A stretch of 64,000 bases of DNA from Zygnema cylindricum. Its lineage: Eukaryota; Streptophyta; Zygnematophyceae; Zygnematales; Zygnemataceae. Position numbers and translations under genes: made by a program. The stretch's first letter is position 1. Every line of letters starts with the position of its first letter. Under the pieces are notes generated by a model. It did not search any database, had not been told where the DNA came from, and was given only the letters and a program-made list of their open reading frames with translations. Positions 11,148 to 22,900 of the stretch are shown here, piece after piece. The DNA is taken from NCBI GenBank assembly GCA_037447655.1, contig JBBHKE010000349.1, positions 399,281 to 463,280 on the forward strand, in the 5' to 3' direction.

Positions 11148-13934
11148 CAAACTTACAAGCAGCTCTTTTTCCAGCTCATCGCCTCTTTTGTTGGCCACTT
11201 CCAGATCCGTGTGAAGCATCGTATTCTCCTTCTCCAAAGCCGCCATTTCTAGTTGCAACGACCCAATTCTCTCATTCACTCCCTTAGCGGCTGAAATTTC
11301 TCTTAGTTTAATCAAATGAGCTGCCTGAGAAGAATTCAGAGCCTCCGTGTGAGCTGCTTTCAGAGCTTCTGCATTAGAGATCGCTTGCTTTTCTTTTATT
11401 TCTGCATTTGCCAAAGCTTCCTGCAAGAAAAAGAGTGGAAACAAGCAGAAACATAAAACATTCAATGCCATTGATCAGAGTTTTTTTTTATTTTTTCTTC
11501 CATCTGCAGTTTGCCATGTCTAACTGCATGCTGATCGCAGAAATTGCTGTGATTCATAATTTCACAGATTGCGTGATTCACACAAAGCACCTACCAAAAT
11601 TACATCAATATTCCTATGGAAAGTAATTTTGGTTCAACGTCAGCTAATTTTTTACGTCCTATGACGTCATCAGAAGCATGGAACATAACCCTGACGCAAC
11701 TCCAAACAGATCATTCTCTTTTCAAAGTCGCTTTCTGCATTCACATTCCGAACTCTGTCACCAACTGCCGCTGACGATTTTCCAAGTATAGTACACCGTG
11801 TATCGCTATTAGTGTTATATTTTTTTGCCACTTATAACATTTTTTCTCCGTGCACACTTTTCAGATTGTGGATTTGATGGGTTCGATTGAAAGACAAGAT
11901 TCTCACCTACTCATCGGTGGTAGCCAATCGAAAATCGGACAAATATATACGTAGAAAAGACGTTTTAAGCGGCGAAAAAAATATTATCACTAATAGCGAT
12001 ACAAGGTGTACCGCAACCGACCACTACAACAGTGCAAACAGAAGAAAACCATTCGGTCCGCAAATAGCAGCCTTTTTGTTATTATCCGACATACATTTGT
12101 TCATATTAGTTTTGATAGAAGTCTAGTGTGAACTCCGTAAAAGTCTTCTGATATGAAACAAGGCTTTTTGAACTTGAGTTTATATTTGATTCGAAATCAG
12201 TACACTGCTAACTGCCATTATTATTATCCACACTAAAATGGTAAGTACTGTAACTAGTAATCTGCCACAGCAATCGCTAACCTGCCACAGTAATAGACAA
12301 GAATTGCTGAGTTTAACACAACTTATAATGCGAGAAAGGTTAATGCTAAGCATTTTCTCTACTCATAAATTTCCCAAGTTCAGAATTAATACAGGGTTTT
12401 CAACACTTCAACACTTCAACACTTAAATATGTTGGAACCTTTTCAGGACACCTTGTATGGTAATGGGTCGCGATTGACTGATAAAGTAGATGGATAACTA
12501 ATACAAAATACATGTTCTATACACTAGCAAATCATTAGTGTAATCACACAACACCACACTAACAGGTATGAACAGTGTAAAAAACAGACGGTTTCACTGC
12601 CACACACTCATTACAATGTTAAGGGAACCTAAAATCCAAGTGGTTTCTCCAGGCCACTTGTCAGTCACGGTAAAAAAAAAACAGAAAAAAACATACTTAA
12701 GCGTTTTTTCTTTTCTTGTGCTTGAAGAATTCAGATTAGCTTAAGAATAGAGAATTAAATGGATTTACATTGCCATTGTCGGTACATAGAGAAAACATAC
12801 ATGCCGACGAAGAAGAACTTACAGGGACAAATCTCATATCACATAAACCGATATGTTTTGTACATTAGCATGCTGGGATTGAATTTTGTTTTTTTCAATA
12901 ATACTAAGAAGTGGAGACCATCCTCGAACCATTTGATAGACTTCAAAAAACCTAAGCAACAATTCGTAATAAGCTGAACTGTTTCCCAATTTGCCAACAT
13001 ATCTCTTCCACCAGTGTTTGACAGAATCAATTTCACATATCTCTCTCTCTCCTCCTCTTTTCCTTCTTTTTCCTTCCCATTCTCTTACCTGCAAACTCCT
13101 AATCTTGACTTCCGTCTCTCGTTTGACCACTTCCAGTTGAGCATTGACTTTACTTCGCGACATCTCCAAACTCAATTTTTCATCCTCCAATTTCTGAAAC
13201 AAAGACTGTTGTTCTCGAAGCGATTTTTTCGCATGATCCAGTTGCTCTTCTAGTTTTCGAATTTGGGCAGAAGACTGAAAAAAAAAAACACACACACACC
13301 CACACACACTAGTAAAGATGAAATTGAAATCAAATGAATTAGAGGACAGAGAAAGGTAGTAAAAGCAAAAAAAACCGGTTGACCAAACAACGGTTTTCTA
13401 TTACTCATCTTCCACTTTACAACTTTCCTCTTCCGCTCCCACTCTCCCTCTATCCCACTCCCTCGCTCGCTCTTTCCCTCTCACGCTTTCTCCCTCTCTA
13501 ACCCTTACTCCGCTCTATCCTTCCCTCCCTCCTTCCGGTCTGTCTCTCCACCACCCCCTTCTTCCACTCCCACCATTCCGCTCTCCCTCTTTCTCTCGCC
13601 ATTTGTCTCCCCCTCCCTCCTCGTCCCTCCCCATCCCTCCTCTCACGTCAGGGGACGGAGACACGCCCCTCTTCCCCTCCCTCCCCATCCCTCCTCTCAC
13701 ATCATTGGACCCAGACGCCCCAGGTGTCGCTGCGTGTGGCTGCTGACGTGGCGCCGGCGTCGTCTTTTTCACCGGAGACACCATGTTGCCCTTTGTGAGC
13801 CAGTCCACATGGAGGCTGGAGGTCTTCCTCTCCTGAGAACCCTTTGGAACAATTGCTGGGCTTTCCTTTTTGTTGAAAACACCTGCCAGCTGCCGCACAG
13901 AGGATCGCCCCTCGTTGCTGTTTGGATCTGCCAT
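7338..13934 (-). CDS. WEB-family-like Ala/Glu-rich coiled-coil protein with C-terminal CaaX box (six exons)
   Basis: Gene model on the - strand, exons joined in phase 0: 13701-13934, 13089-13274, 11157-11420, 10772-10789, 8781-10679, 7338-8318. It gives about 1193 residues. Residues 1-78 are a basic, Ser/Pro-rich head starting MADPNSNEGR with an S-V-R-Q-L-A-G-V-F motif. Residues 79 to about 1090 are almost continuous Ala/Glu/Lys/Arg heptads. Motifs such as E-L-A-x-K-R-V-x-A-A and E-L-R-K-W-R-E-E are typical of the plant WEB (DUF827) family, whose WEB1/PMI2 members act in light-driven chloroplast movement. The tail is basic and proline-rich and ends C-G-C-V-I-Q, a CaaX prenylation signal with an extra cysteine. 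Family assignment is by motif and composition only; another long coiled-coil family is possible. A role in organelle or cytoskeletal positioning at a membrane is inference. Confidence 0.75.
8781..10679 (-). CDS. WEB-like gene, exon 5 (main coiled coil)
   Basis: 633 codons with no stop, between acceptor CGACAG and donor GTAATT, both phase 0. It starts D-V-K-T-Q-F-A-E-K-S and is almost wholly heptad-patterned Ala/Glu/Lys. Repeated motifs include A-E-T-R-V-L-A-A, A-A-K-R-V-K-A-A and A-E-K-R-V-A-A-A. The strand opposite shows a long Ser/Ala open frame that is only a shadow of this composition. Confidence 0.85.
10772..10789 (-). CDS. WEB-like gene, probable 18-nt microexon
   Basis: Six codons (E-A-N-R-L-E) between an AG acceptor (TTCAAG) and a GTGGAT donor, phase 0 on both sides, so it fits between its neighbours without breaking the frame. 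Reading past this donor meets a stop within eight codons. The call rests on phase and on sequence that continues the coiled coil. Skipping it would also keep the frame, so alternative use is possible. Confidence 0.45.
10905..11146. repeat. Purine-rich (GGGA)n/(GA)n microsatellite in a WEB-like intron
   Basis: A purine-rich tract with a pure GA run near 11116-11144, lying between WEB-like exons 3 and 4. On the coding strand it reads as CT-rich intron sequence just after the exon-3 donor. Confidence 0.9.
11157..11420 (-). CDS. WEB-like gene, exon 3
   Basis: 88 codons from acceptor TTGCAG to donor GTAAGT, phase 0. Begins E-A-L-A-N-A-E-I-K-E-K and ends G-D-E-L-E-K-E-L-L. It is a coiled coil throughout. 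The donor is followed at once by a (GA)n microsatellite. Confidence 0.8.
11791..12011. mobile_element. MITE copy 1 (about 220 bp, inverted ends)
   Basis: Left end GTACACCGTGTATCGCTATT and right end (read inverted) GTACACCTTGTATCGCTATT match over about 40 bases, each followed by AGTGTTA-like and TTTTTTCGCC-like blocks. No open reading frame fits inside. The likely target duplication is TA. It lies in the intron between WEB-like exons 2 and 3. Four more copies are in this window. Confidence 0.8.
13089..13274 (-). CDS. WEB-like gene, exon 2
   Basis: 62 codons from a TTTTTTTTCAG acceptor to donor GTAAGA, phase 0. Begins S-S-A-Q-I-R-K-L-E-E-Q-L and ends V-K-I-R-S-L-Q. This is where the coiled coil starts. 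Confidence 0.8.
13701..13934 (-). CDS. WEB-like gene, exon 1 (start codon)
   Basis: The ATG at 13934-13932 opens a 78-codon exon, MADPNSNEGRSSVRQLAGVF and onward. It is basic and Ser/Thr/Pro-rich, with no transit or signal peptide. Two candidate donors exist because a 30-bp block is duplicated. The first, AATGAT|GTGAGA, ends the exon at 13701; the second, CCTGAC|GTGAGA, extends it to 13647. Both are phase 0. Downstream the frame runs on into low-complexity Gly/Arg sequence, which is intron. Confidence 0.65.
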
Positions 13935-14400
13935 TTTTCACCGTACAGGCGGTACGGAAAGTACAGATGGTACGGAAAGTAAAGGCGGAATGGAAAGTAC
14001 AGGCGGCACGGAAAGTAGGCTTTGAGAAAAATAGGCACTGTAGGAAGAACAGAGGGTACAGAAACGGACGGTGCAGGAAGTGCTGGCAGTACAAAAAGGA
14101 CAAATGGTACAGAAAGTAAAGTATGGAAAGTTCAGATAGTGCCAGAAGCATAGGCAGTTTGGGAAGAGTCGACGGTACAGAAAGTACCGACAGTGTGGAA
14201 GTGTGGACGTACAAGAACACAGGCAGTCTGGATGGGAAGGTGTAGAAATGAGGGTAAATTAGAGAGTAAAGAGAGCAAATGAAGTACAGACAGTACAGAA
14301 CGTACGGACGGTATAGGCAGTTGAAAAACGTACAGAAGGTAAGGAAATTGCAGACAATTAAGAGAATAAAGACGATCCAGATGGTACAGATAGATTGTTT
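13935..14400. repeat. Degenerate short-period GTACAG/GTACGG minisatellite upstream of the WEB-like gene
   Basis: About 460 bp of loosely repeated 9-12-base units of the type GGTACAGAAA / GTACAGACA / GTACGGAAA. It starts immediately upstream of the ATG of the WEB-like gene (- strand), so it occupies the 5' leader or promoter. Confidence 0.7.
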
Positions 14401-15363
14401 ATGTTTTTGGATTTGATTTCAGAGGTCTGATGGGACAGAAAATGGAGAGGGAAAGGAAGGTTCCAGGCACTTTTCCAAATAAATAATGGAATTTTAAGGA
14501 CCGATTTGTTGGAATTTCCTTCCTCGAAAAATGAAACTGTGCAGAGGAACTATAGGGAACTGGAGAGTCAGGTAGGTATTGAGACAAATCGAGAATTACT
14601 AGCGCAATCATTTCTGCAAAGGGAAAAACGGAAGAGAAAAACAACAACAACAACAAAAAAAACAAAAAAACAAAAAAAAAAATTATAATGAAAAAACGGT
14701 TGGAAATAGAAAACTATTACTCTATCCAAACAGAATTGAGGAATGGAATTCAGAAAAATTACAATTTCAAAAACAGGCAGCAGAAAAATTACTATGTTGA
14801 CAACAATTCGTAACCAAACAATTCTACACTAACTATGATGAAATGCACAACGAAAACAGAAAGAGCAAACCTTAACAAATAAAACTGAGAATGCAGAAAA
14901 AATGTCAAAGATGGAAAGAGGAATAAATAGGTGCATCACTAGAATAGGGTAGGAAAGAAACAGGGATTTCCAATAACGAAAAGAAACAAAACTTGAGAAA
15001 AAAGAAAAGAAAAAAAATAAGAAAAGTGTAGCCCACACAAAATACAATTCAACCTAAAATTCAAAAGGATACTATATTTGAATGCATACTAAATTCCGTG
15101 CATAGTTTGAAAGCCTACAAAAATGAAAACTATGCCAAATTCAAATCTGAAAAGAGTTCACACTAATTATGGTGACAAATGAAACTTCAGTGTTGTGGAA
15201 AGTAGCTGTCGACCCGAATTTAACTTTTCATGCTGGTTGAATTAAGTTTGACAAAATGTACCGCAATTAGTGTAAATCCAAATATAGGTTTTATCTCAGT
15301 ACAAGTTCAGCCCTGGTTAAGTTAAAAATCATTGCGCACCATAATTAAGGTGGATTCTAAACT
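14401..15363. other. No gene recognised
   Basis: AT-rich intergenic sequence with A-rich runs (14640-14690, 14998-15030). No supported reading frame or repeat. Confidence 0.55.
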
Positions 15364-15595
15364 ATACCGTGTATCGTTATTAAAGCGCTAAATGTTTATT
15401 TTCTGGTGCTTAATTCGAGCTTTTCGCTATGCACACGTGTCCAATTTTCAGTTGGAGACCGCCAATCGGAGCTTCGGAAATCTTAACCTTTCCATCGCAA
15501 CCGTTGCATTAATAACCAGGCAAGTGTGCACGGAAAAATAGGGTTTAAACTCTAAAGGCCGAAAAAATATTAGCACTAAAGCAATGCAAGGTGTA
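15364..15595. mobile_element. MITE copy 2
   Basis: Starts TATACCGTGTATCGTTATTA and ends GCAATGCAAGGTGTA, with an internal CACACGTGTCCAATTTTCAG block shared with copy 4 and with copy 1 in weaker form. The AAAAAATATTAGCACTAAAG right arm is the inverse of the left arm. Non-coding. Confidence 0.75.
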
Positions 15596-15954
15596 ATTTG
15601 TAAGGTCAAGACAATTGAATCAACGCCACCTACAACCTAACAGAAATAGTGTGGATTTTTTTTTTTTCATTTTAAATTTAAATATGTTAGGTGGCTTATC
15701 CTCACTGATTCTTTCCATTTCGAAGGGGTGAAAAAAAAAAACCATACCAACACACAAACGAAAATCAGCAGAAAAAGGGATAATTCAAAAATGGTAGTGT
15801 CACACTAGTAGTGCTAAATTGAGTGAGTGGTGCGACAATCCACACTAATTGTGACAACAAGCAAAAAGAACACGGAGAGGGAGAGGAGATAGAAAATTAG
15901 GATTAAAAAGGTAGAGAAAAGAGGGAGAACGAGGTGGCGTTTAAAGCGATAACG
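15596..15954. other. No gene recognised
   Basis: AT-rich sequence with T and A runs, leading into a C/T microsatellite. Nothing supported. Confidence 0.5.
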
Positions 15955-16253
15955 CGAGAAATGCAAAGTAATTTGATCTCTCCCTCTCTCTCTTTCTCTC
16001 TCTTTTCTCTCTCTCCCTCCCTCTCTCTCTCTCCCCCCCTCTCTCTCTCGCTCGCTCTCCCTCTCTCTCTCCCTCTCTCTCTCTCTATCACTCACACTCT
16101 GGAATGACCAGTATACTCGTCTCCGCTGAAAGACTCACACGTGCGAAGTGTAGCGAGCCAATAAGAGCGTCCATAGCAGCCAGGGAAGCAGGAGGAGGGA
16201 GGAGAGGAGAAGAGAGAAGAGGTGGAAGAAATAAAATCAAAACCAGACTGTGA

Positions 16254-16294
<41 letters not shown>

Positions 16295-16308
16295 GAGAGA
16301 GAGAGAGC
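15955..16308. repeat. (CT)n and (GA)n microsatellites
   Basis: A C/T tract at about 15975-16090 and a nearly pure (GA)n run at about 16252-16308, opposite in strand sense and separated by about 160 bp of mixed sequence. Confidence 0.9.
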
Positions 16309-17474
16309 TGTCAGTTTAAAGTGTCAGTTTCGCCACACATTCTAGGCCGGTATCCAACTTGTTCAGATATCCCTACTGCCGTACCGTACCGTACTGTACC
16401 GTACATCTGCGAAGGTACGAAGTATGCTCTCCCAACTCGACTCGCACATATATTTTCTACTCGTTGTCATGTGCAAATCTCACTTCAAATGTGCCAAATA
16501 CTGTGCAGTAAAAACTAAAAAACTGAAAACTAAAAAGTAAAAACGTACTACACGCGTACTATAAGCGCTTTTTCAGTATAATACGCGTATAGTACGGGGC
16601 TGGCCGCATATACGGCTTTCCAAACGTTATCGCACATTCGAAATGTGATGGAAATCTGCAACTGCACATAATTTTAGGGCAGCTGTTGTACAACACGAAA
16701 TCGATACGCTGTCCCGTTTCGTCGTCCGGTACGCCCACGGTTCATCGATCTTTCGCACACGTCAGCTACAGGTGTTTGTGTACTTATTCGGTATTCATCG
16801 TTTAGTCCTCCTTACGTGTTCCACATGCATTACTGTATCGTATCTCAAGCGCGATTAGCGGACTCGTATTACTTGCTCAACGGGCAAAATGGTAAATTCT
16901 ATGTATTCTTGTTAAACGCACAAATCTTCCCGAAAGATGTCGACGTGAACCAGTGGAAAAACCGACAAGCAGAACGCCAGAACGTCCACGAAGCACATCG
17001 ACAATTTTCCGGATCTGTCATAGATTCTGAGATTTTGGCCTTTTTAACGTACATAGTACAATCTCAAGCAAATAAATGTACAATCTGGAGGCAAATACAT
17101 TCTGTACTGTACAGGATTCCTTTACATGTCTGCCGTACATGCGACGTGAGGATCTAAGAAACTTCCAAAAGTCACGGATGTCGGTGTGTGGTACGTCCTA
17201 TACATCTATGCATCCATCAGTTCTCTGAAATGTTGCAACGTCATCGTACTGCACATTCGTACATAGGAGATTCCAAGAAGCTACGGTCGGTCAGCCTGTC
17301 ACGTTTCCGTAATTCCGTACATATGTGTCGTTCCGATCGCACGGTTACACGAAGTAGCAACAAGCGACAGGTCACTCGCCAAGAGCCGTTGAAACTCGTG
17401 TGGTCAGCACCGATGGAGATCCGTACGGTGCACCGCTTTCTTGGCAGTGCAGACTTCACGCTGGACCCCTCGCG
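16309..17474. other. No gene supported; GTAC-rich sequence
   Basis: Contains clustered GTACC/GTACG words (for example near 16380-16405). Two open frames on the + strand (16816-17157 and 17188-17577) have no recognisable domain, and the second runs into the inverted-repeat element that follows, so I do not call them genes. Confidence 0.45.
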
Positions 17475-18212
17475 GCAGAGGTCGCAAAAGTCAAAATTTG
17501 AGATACCCGAAACCGACATTTTTTCTTTTTCAAAATCTGAGTACCCGAAACCCGGTCGGGTTATAACACGCTCCTAAATTGTTACCTGCCTTCGCGGTTT
17601 CTTATAAATATTGTTGGAAATGTAAGTATCGTATCGGTATTTGTTTACAAGGTCGCAGACTCTCAGCTACGCATCGGATCGATGCAGCCGATGGCCAAGA
17701 AGGCAGGAAGCAGCGGTCGCAATCGGGTACATGAATCCGTACCACATCCGTACCCGGCCTGCCGCATCAGATCCGTAACGGATTCGGGTAACAAAATTTT
17801 GGGGGCCGCCGGATTCGACCGAGTGATTCAAAAAAAAAAAAAACAGATACGGGTACGGCCGGGTAAGCGAAAAAAGTTGAAGGTTTCATAAGTACGTTCC
17901 ACTACAGTACTCTGTACAGTACTGTAGTGTCCATAATATCCAGCATTATTGTACTTTGTACTCTTGGTATCGTGGAAGGTAAAAGGGAGATGTACCACTA
18001 ATTTTGTACTTACGGGTACGGGCGGGTACGGGCGGGTACGGATAGTCGCGAGAAATCGAGTTTCGGTTAACTTTTTTTTCGTAAACGTGTATTGGGTACC
18101 GGGTAATAATTTAGGAGTGTGCAATAACCCGGCCGGATTTCGGGTGTTCAGATTTTGAAAAAAAAAAAATGTCGGATTCGGGTATCTGAAATTTTGACTT
18201 TTGCGACCTCTG
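17475..18212. mobile_element. 738-bp element with about 108-bp terminal inverted repeats
   Basis: The left arm (17475-17583) starts CAGAGGTCGCAAAAGTCAAA. The right arm (18103-18212) is its inverse, with only scattered differences over about 108 bases. The CAGAGGTCGCAA end resembles hAT-type ends, but I see no 8-bp target duplication. The interior is GTACGGG-rich (for example three GGGTACGGGC-type units near 18000-18040) and has no transposase. The sequence TTCTTGGCAG also occurs about 30 bp outside the left arm and directly next to the right arm in inverse, which suggests a small insertion in the left end. Confidence 0.7.
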
Positions 18213-18751
18213 CCAAGAAGGTGAATTTAGATGGATTTAATACTGATATCGAGTCATTTTGGCGCTAATCACGGTCGACGGTGTAGCATAGCACAGCAAT
18301 CTCCGCTTTTAGCGATACATCTCACACAGCGCATCGTATTGTCACTAAGACATCTACGTGGTCGAAGATGATTCGCTGAACCGTTGTTAAACGAGACTCC
18401 GAAGGTACAACAATTCAAAAAACAAGAGCAAAGCATTTAAGATATATAAAACATTTCAAAATAGATAGTTGTGACGAAGAGATAGATTCGAGTAATACAG
18501 GCCCATCTTATAGGAGGTAGATGTATAAAGTACGAACATAAAAACAAGATAAAAATCAAACAATAATTTAAAGAGGACCATAACGCGAAGTATTGACACT
18601 AGATAGCTTGGTTAGTACACCAAATTTGGAAATAATTGACACTTTTTCTACTCACTGCTTACCTTGTAGTACTTTTCTTCCCAAAAGTTGGGCAATTTTT
18701 ATGATGCTGTGATCCTTTACTTGTCCTGGCACACACACACGTATATATAAG
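18213..18751. other. No gene recognised
   Basis: AT-rich intergenic sequence ending in a short (CA)n/(TA)n microsatellite near 18730-18750. Confidence 0.5.
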
Positions 18752-19133
18752 TGTTGCCTATCGGTCGCCATCTGCCGATAACCGATCTGTACCTTTTTTT
18801 GACTTACCGATAATTGATATATTGTTTCTTTATATTCGCATCGGAATTATCGCGATAATTTTCCCATATGTCGCAATGAATTACTGATAATTATCGGGCC
18901 GATAACTCCGTACTCTGGTACGGAATGGATTGTGAAAAAAAAATCAATAGCTGCCCCCCCCCTGTCGCGACATCTCTGTACTTTTTCTGTACTTATTTAC
19001 CGTACTATTTATACGTACCAATCCCCCAACTGATAATTATCGGCGATCAATTTTTTGTTGGTTCCGAAGTGATATATCGCTATTCCCTCACCGTTCGATA
19101 ACCGATAACTATCGTTATCGGTTTTATTGCAAC
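18752..19133. mobile_element. Possible 380-bp inverted-end element rich in ATTATCGG words
   Basis: The left end TGTTGCCTATCGGT and the right end, inverted TGTTGCAATAAAACCGATAA, share TGTTGC and CCGATAACCGAT blocks. The interior repeats GATAATTATCGG palindromes several times. No coding potential and no clear target duplication. Some DNA transposons have this look, but the call is weak. Confidence 0.4.
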
Positions 19134-19688
19134 AAGTTTTTTAAGACATGCAAAGTGCATTTTTTTGTTGTTACTATTTTAAGAGTCATTCAAAGGCACC
19201 GGAAAATAAACCACTAGGTTCGGACATGTATTCGTCATATTGCGGCTTTGTGACGGTCGTAACTGCAAAGTGAGCATAAATTGATGAAAAAAAAGCAAAG
19301 CAAATGGATTATTCCGTGTATTTAAAACCTGGAAAGGTATTTCTGTATCTGCACCTTAACATTCAACAAAACTAATTTTCAATATGGCTCTAATAACGAA
19401 AACTCTTCTCTTTTAATTAAATTTAATAGCCGAAGTGTCTATGCTCAATAATAATAGCACTTATTAGGAGAATTATTTTCAGCAAAGATGCTGGTTTTGT
19501 CCGACAACACCCTTTTAAAAAATTAAAAACAATAGATTAAAGCTATTCGCCAGCGTTATAAAAAATAATAATACTTGGTCATATTTACTAATTAAACCCG
19601 AGAGACAAGCACAAAATTTATTTCCCGGTTAATCCCGAGACTAACTAAAGATTAACTAAAGACAAACAAAAAATTAACTAGAGATTAA

Positions 19689-19919
19689 CTAGCAGTACTT
19701 GGTATTTTTTGGAACACAAATGTTCTTCAGTTTTTTCAAGAGGGCACCTTGGCAAGGACTTCCATTCAATACCTTAAAACTGAGCTTTTTCGTAAAAAAC
19801 TTTTTCAAACTCGAACACGAACTGCCCGAGAGCAGTTTGCAGGACTTAACACCGACCAAAGTCGAATATTTTAGGCAAGCTCTTGAGTTTGCCCCGAGTT
19901 CACCGTTTTCGACACAAAC
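19689..19919 (-). CDS. Chimeric protease, exon 17: LysM-like 4 and stop
   Basis: 76 codons plus TAG at 19689. V-C-V-E-N-G follows the LysM 3 end. S-S-C-S-S-L-K-K-F-F and G-S-P-C-Q-G-A-L-L-K-K-L are conserved with the exon at 268-501 at the other end of this region. It is a divergent LysM-like unit. The protein ends T-K-Y-C. Confidence 0.85.
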   Translation of the reverse strand, partial: VCVENGELGANSRACLKYSTLVGVKSCKLLSGSSCSSLKKFFTKKLSFKVLNGSPCQGALLKKLKNICVPKNTKYC

Positions 19920-22900
19920 CTGTGACAAAAGTAACACAAAAGACAAAAAAAAGAAAACATTTAAAAAAAAAGGTTTTTTAAACATTTTTTTTTTTTTGAT
20001 TGGAGGAGCTGCGGAAACCAATCTGGAGGAGCGATAGCCAAGATATTACTATTTTAATGTTATGTTTCATGAGAAAGAGTGTGGATTTGGTTGATAGGTT
20101 TGTGAATGAGTGCAAATAATAAATACAATTAAAAGTACTGATCTCGGCTTAAATTCGTTTTTTTAACTTGTTTCCTTATATTGCTTCTTGTCTTTCATGC
20201 TTTGGTGTATTGTTTTTTCACTTTAATGCTTTTATGGGATCCATTATTACAGTAGAAAGTAGAGTATCAAAAAATGCACTATAGACAGTCTGGACTGACA
20301 AGCAATGTGCATAGGAAAAAAGCTTAGTGATTTTTAGGGTGAGTTTAGGGACTTTTTAGTGATACACTCCAGTTCGGAATTAGTGTAATCTATATATTAG
20401 CAATAAACAACGTCGCATTTAAGTATTTGTCTTTTTACAATCAAGCGTTTAAGTGATAGTGTTTATACCTTTTGACCAAATGGTTGGGGTCCACCTAAGT
20501 CAAATAACAAGCGACCACAATATACTCCGGGATTGATTCCATAAAATTTTGTCGTATCGTTTTGCATTTGTGTGGAAATAATGCTGTCGCAATTTTCGTC
20601 TTTTTCAACCGTGTAGTATTTAATGCAGGGGTCCGAATACAATAAGGGACCTCTCTTGATGCACACCTGTAAATCATCAAAATTGTCAAAACCATAAAAA
20701 CGCTTTTACATAGATATAGCACATAGTTCTAAAATGCGGTATTAGAAAGTTATTATAAACCTTTTAATCAGTAAAATAAGTTTAAATTTGTTCTACGAGT
20801 AAAATTCGTATTTTAATTTTGCAAAAGTTAAAATAGTGATTGTAATGCACATCATTAGAATCAGAATCGAAAATCCTAATTAAAAGGCAGGTTTATGTTT
20901 GATTTTTCGCAACAGATTAGGAGTAAACAGGGGGTAAATAAAATACCAATCGGAGACGCTCATTTAACTGAAACGGATGGACAAGATTGAACGTCCTTAA
21001 TTAGAATGAATTGTATGCATAAGGACTATTGCGATAAAGAACTAAACATTATAAAAAACCAAAGAGATTCAAAAAGACCAAATAGCTTCAAAAGTACTAC
21101 TCCGTGATGTTAAATTAGACAATTCTGCGACGTAAAACTTACATCAAAAAGTCATAAGTTAGACGTCAGCATATGGGTGTGTACATTAAATTCCATATCG
21201 TACACACATTTTATTGGATAAAATTCGTAGTTTCCTACAATTTAATAAATACCCATTTCAGAACTAAGGTATTGCATTTTGAACAAGATTTCTTAGCTTG
21301 TTTTAGGTTAAGAATAGTGTGGTTTGTGCCACTTTTCTAGGAAATATTCTTATTCAAAAAAGGGGCTACTATTATTGCCAATCATCCAGTTCAATTTCTG
21401 GACTTTGTAGTACTGAATCTACATTGGAATTGAGTGAAATGGATAAAAAATGTATGCATGTACTGTTCTGAAAAAAAAAAAAAGCGTTAAAAGAATTCAC
21501 CTGTTGGAATGGACGAATCTGTGAGCAATTTAATCCAGGATTAGGAGAACCAGGTCCACTAAGGTTACCAGTAAACTGGAATTTTGTCGCTATTGAAGTA
21601 CAATTATCTCCCTGCGAAAGTAAAAACACAGTCTTAAAAGATAAGAAGATTTTATTTGCTTATCAATGGAGCGTGCCTTGAAAAATGTAGTTTTTAATAA
21701 ATTTGTGGCTGAAAATCAAAAAGGATTCAGAAAATGTTTGACAATGAAAGGGGAAAAATAGTATTTTGAGTAAAGAAATATATTGTTCCAAAACCTCCAG
21801 ATAAAACAGTATTCGAAGTTACACATTGTTGGGTAAACAGAATTTCTTGTTAATTTGGATTTAAAAAATCTGAGACGGCACGAAAAAGAGAAAAAAAAGC
21901 ATCTGAAACCATTTGTGTGTTTGAAACAAACTCTTTTGATGAAATTAGACATACTGAGCTTCAGACAATTATATATATTATTATAAAGACTACAAATTAT
22001 ATGTAATCATATATAAATATTATTTTCTCGGTGAAAGTAAGGGAAATAAATTGCAGAAAGTAGTTCAAGTCTTTTTAAAAATGACTGACCTCCATAGCAG
22101 CATAAATAATAGAGCAGTTTTGGACATTTGTGAGATTCACAATTGTGCCTGCTTGAAGGAACTTGTCACATTGGAGTCCCTGAAACAAATTTAGAATTAC
22201 TATATTAAAGCATATGAAGAAACAGTAGAAATGAAACCACAAGAAGTCCAGAAAAAGAAATAAACAACGTTGACAAGCGGGATTTTCAACTAGCGCATTC
22301 CCGACTTAATCCCGTTTCTATTTACACTTCAAAAAAGAAAGACAAACAAATTTTTGTGTTTAAAAAAAACACGAAGATAAAAACCTTGTTTTCCTGGAGA
22401 ATTTGGGCAACATCGACTCCGTATACATTGGCAATAATTTCGCATGTCACACTAAAACTGGGGGGAACCACATATGACTGTTTGCCTGGAACTGAGGCAG
22501 CTGCAGAAAAATAGAGGCATGGAAAGTTGATCAGTAAATGAAATTGCGTGGAAGAATTTGTAAAACATTGCTGTTATTGAATGGGCAAATAACATCCCTG
22601 TTTATTGCTAAAGACACCACCTTATGTCAAAAACAGCATCCAGATCCCCTGAATCCGGTTCAATGGCCAAACTTATCCCAATCTTTGAACGGTTTCACTT
22701 AACTAAAAAGCTAACAAGTATGAAAACATGTTCTTAGAGCTGATTTTGCCAAGTTCTTATGCAGGGAAAGAAAAACAAGCTTTCAAACTTTACTAAGTTG
22801 AATAAAATAAAACAAAAATAATAAAAATGGACCTAGAACACATTTGTTGTTGTCGTCTGGATCGGACGTGTATCCAAGAGGACATAAACACGTGTAAGTT

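Noticed and set aside
16816-17577. Two + strand open frames of 113 and 129 codons
   Set aside because: No recognisable domain, and the second enters the inverted-repeat element; likely chance in a less AT-rich patch.
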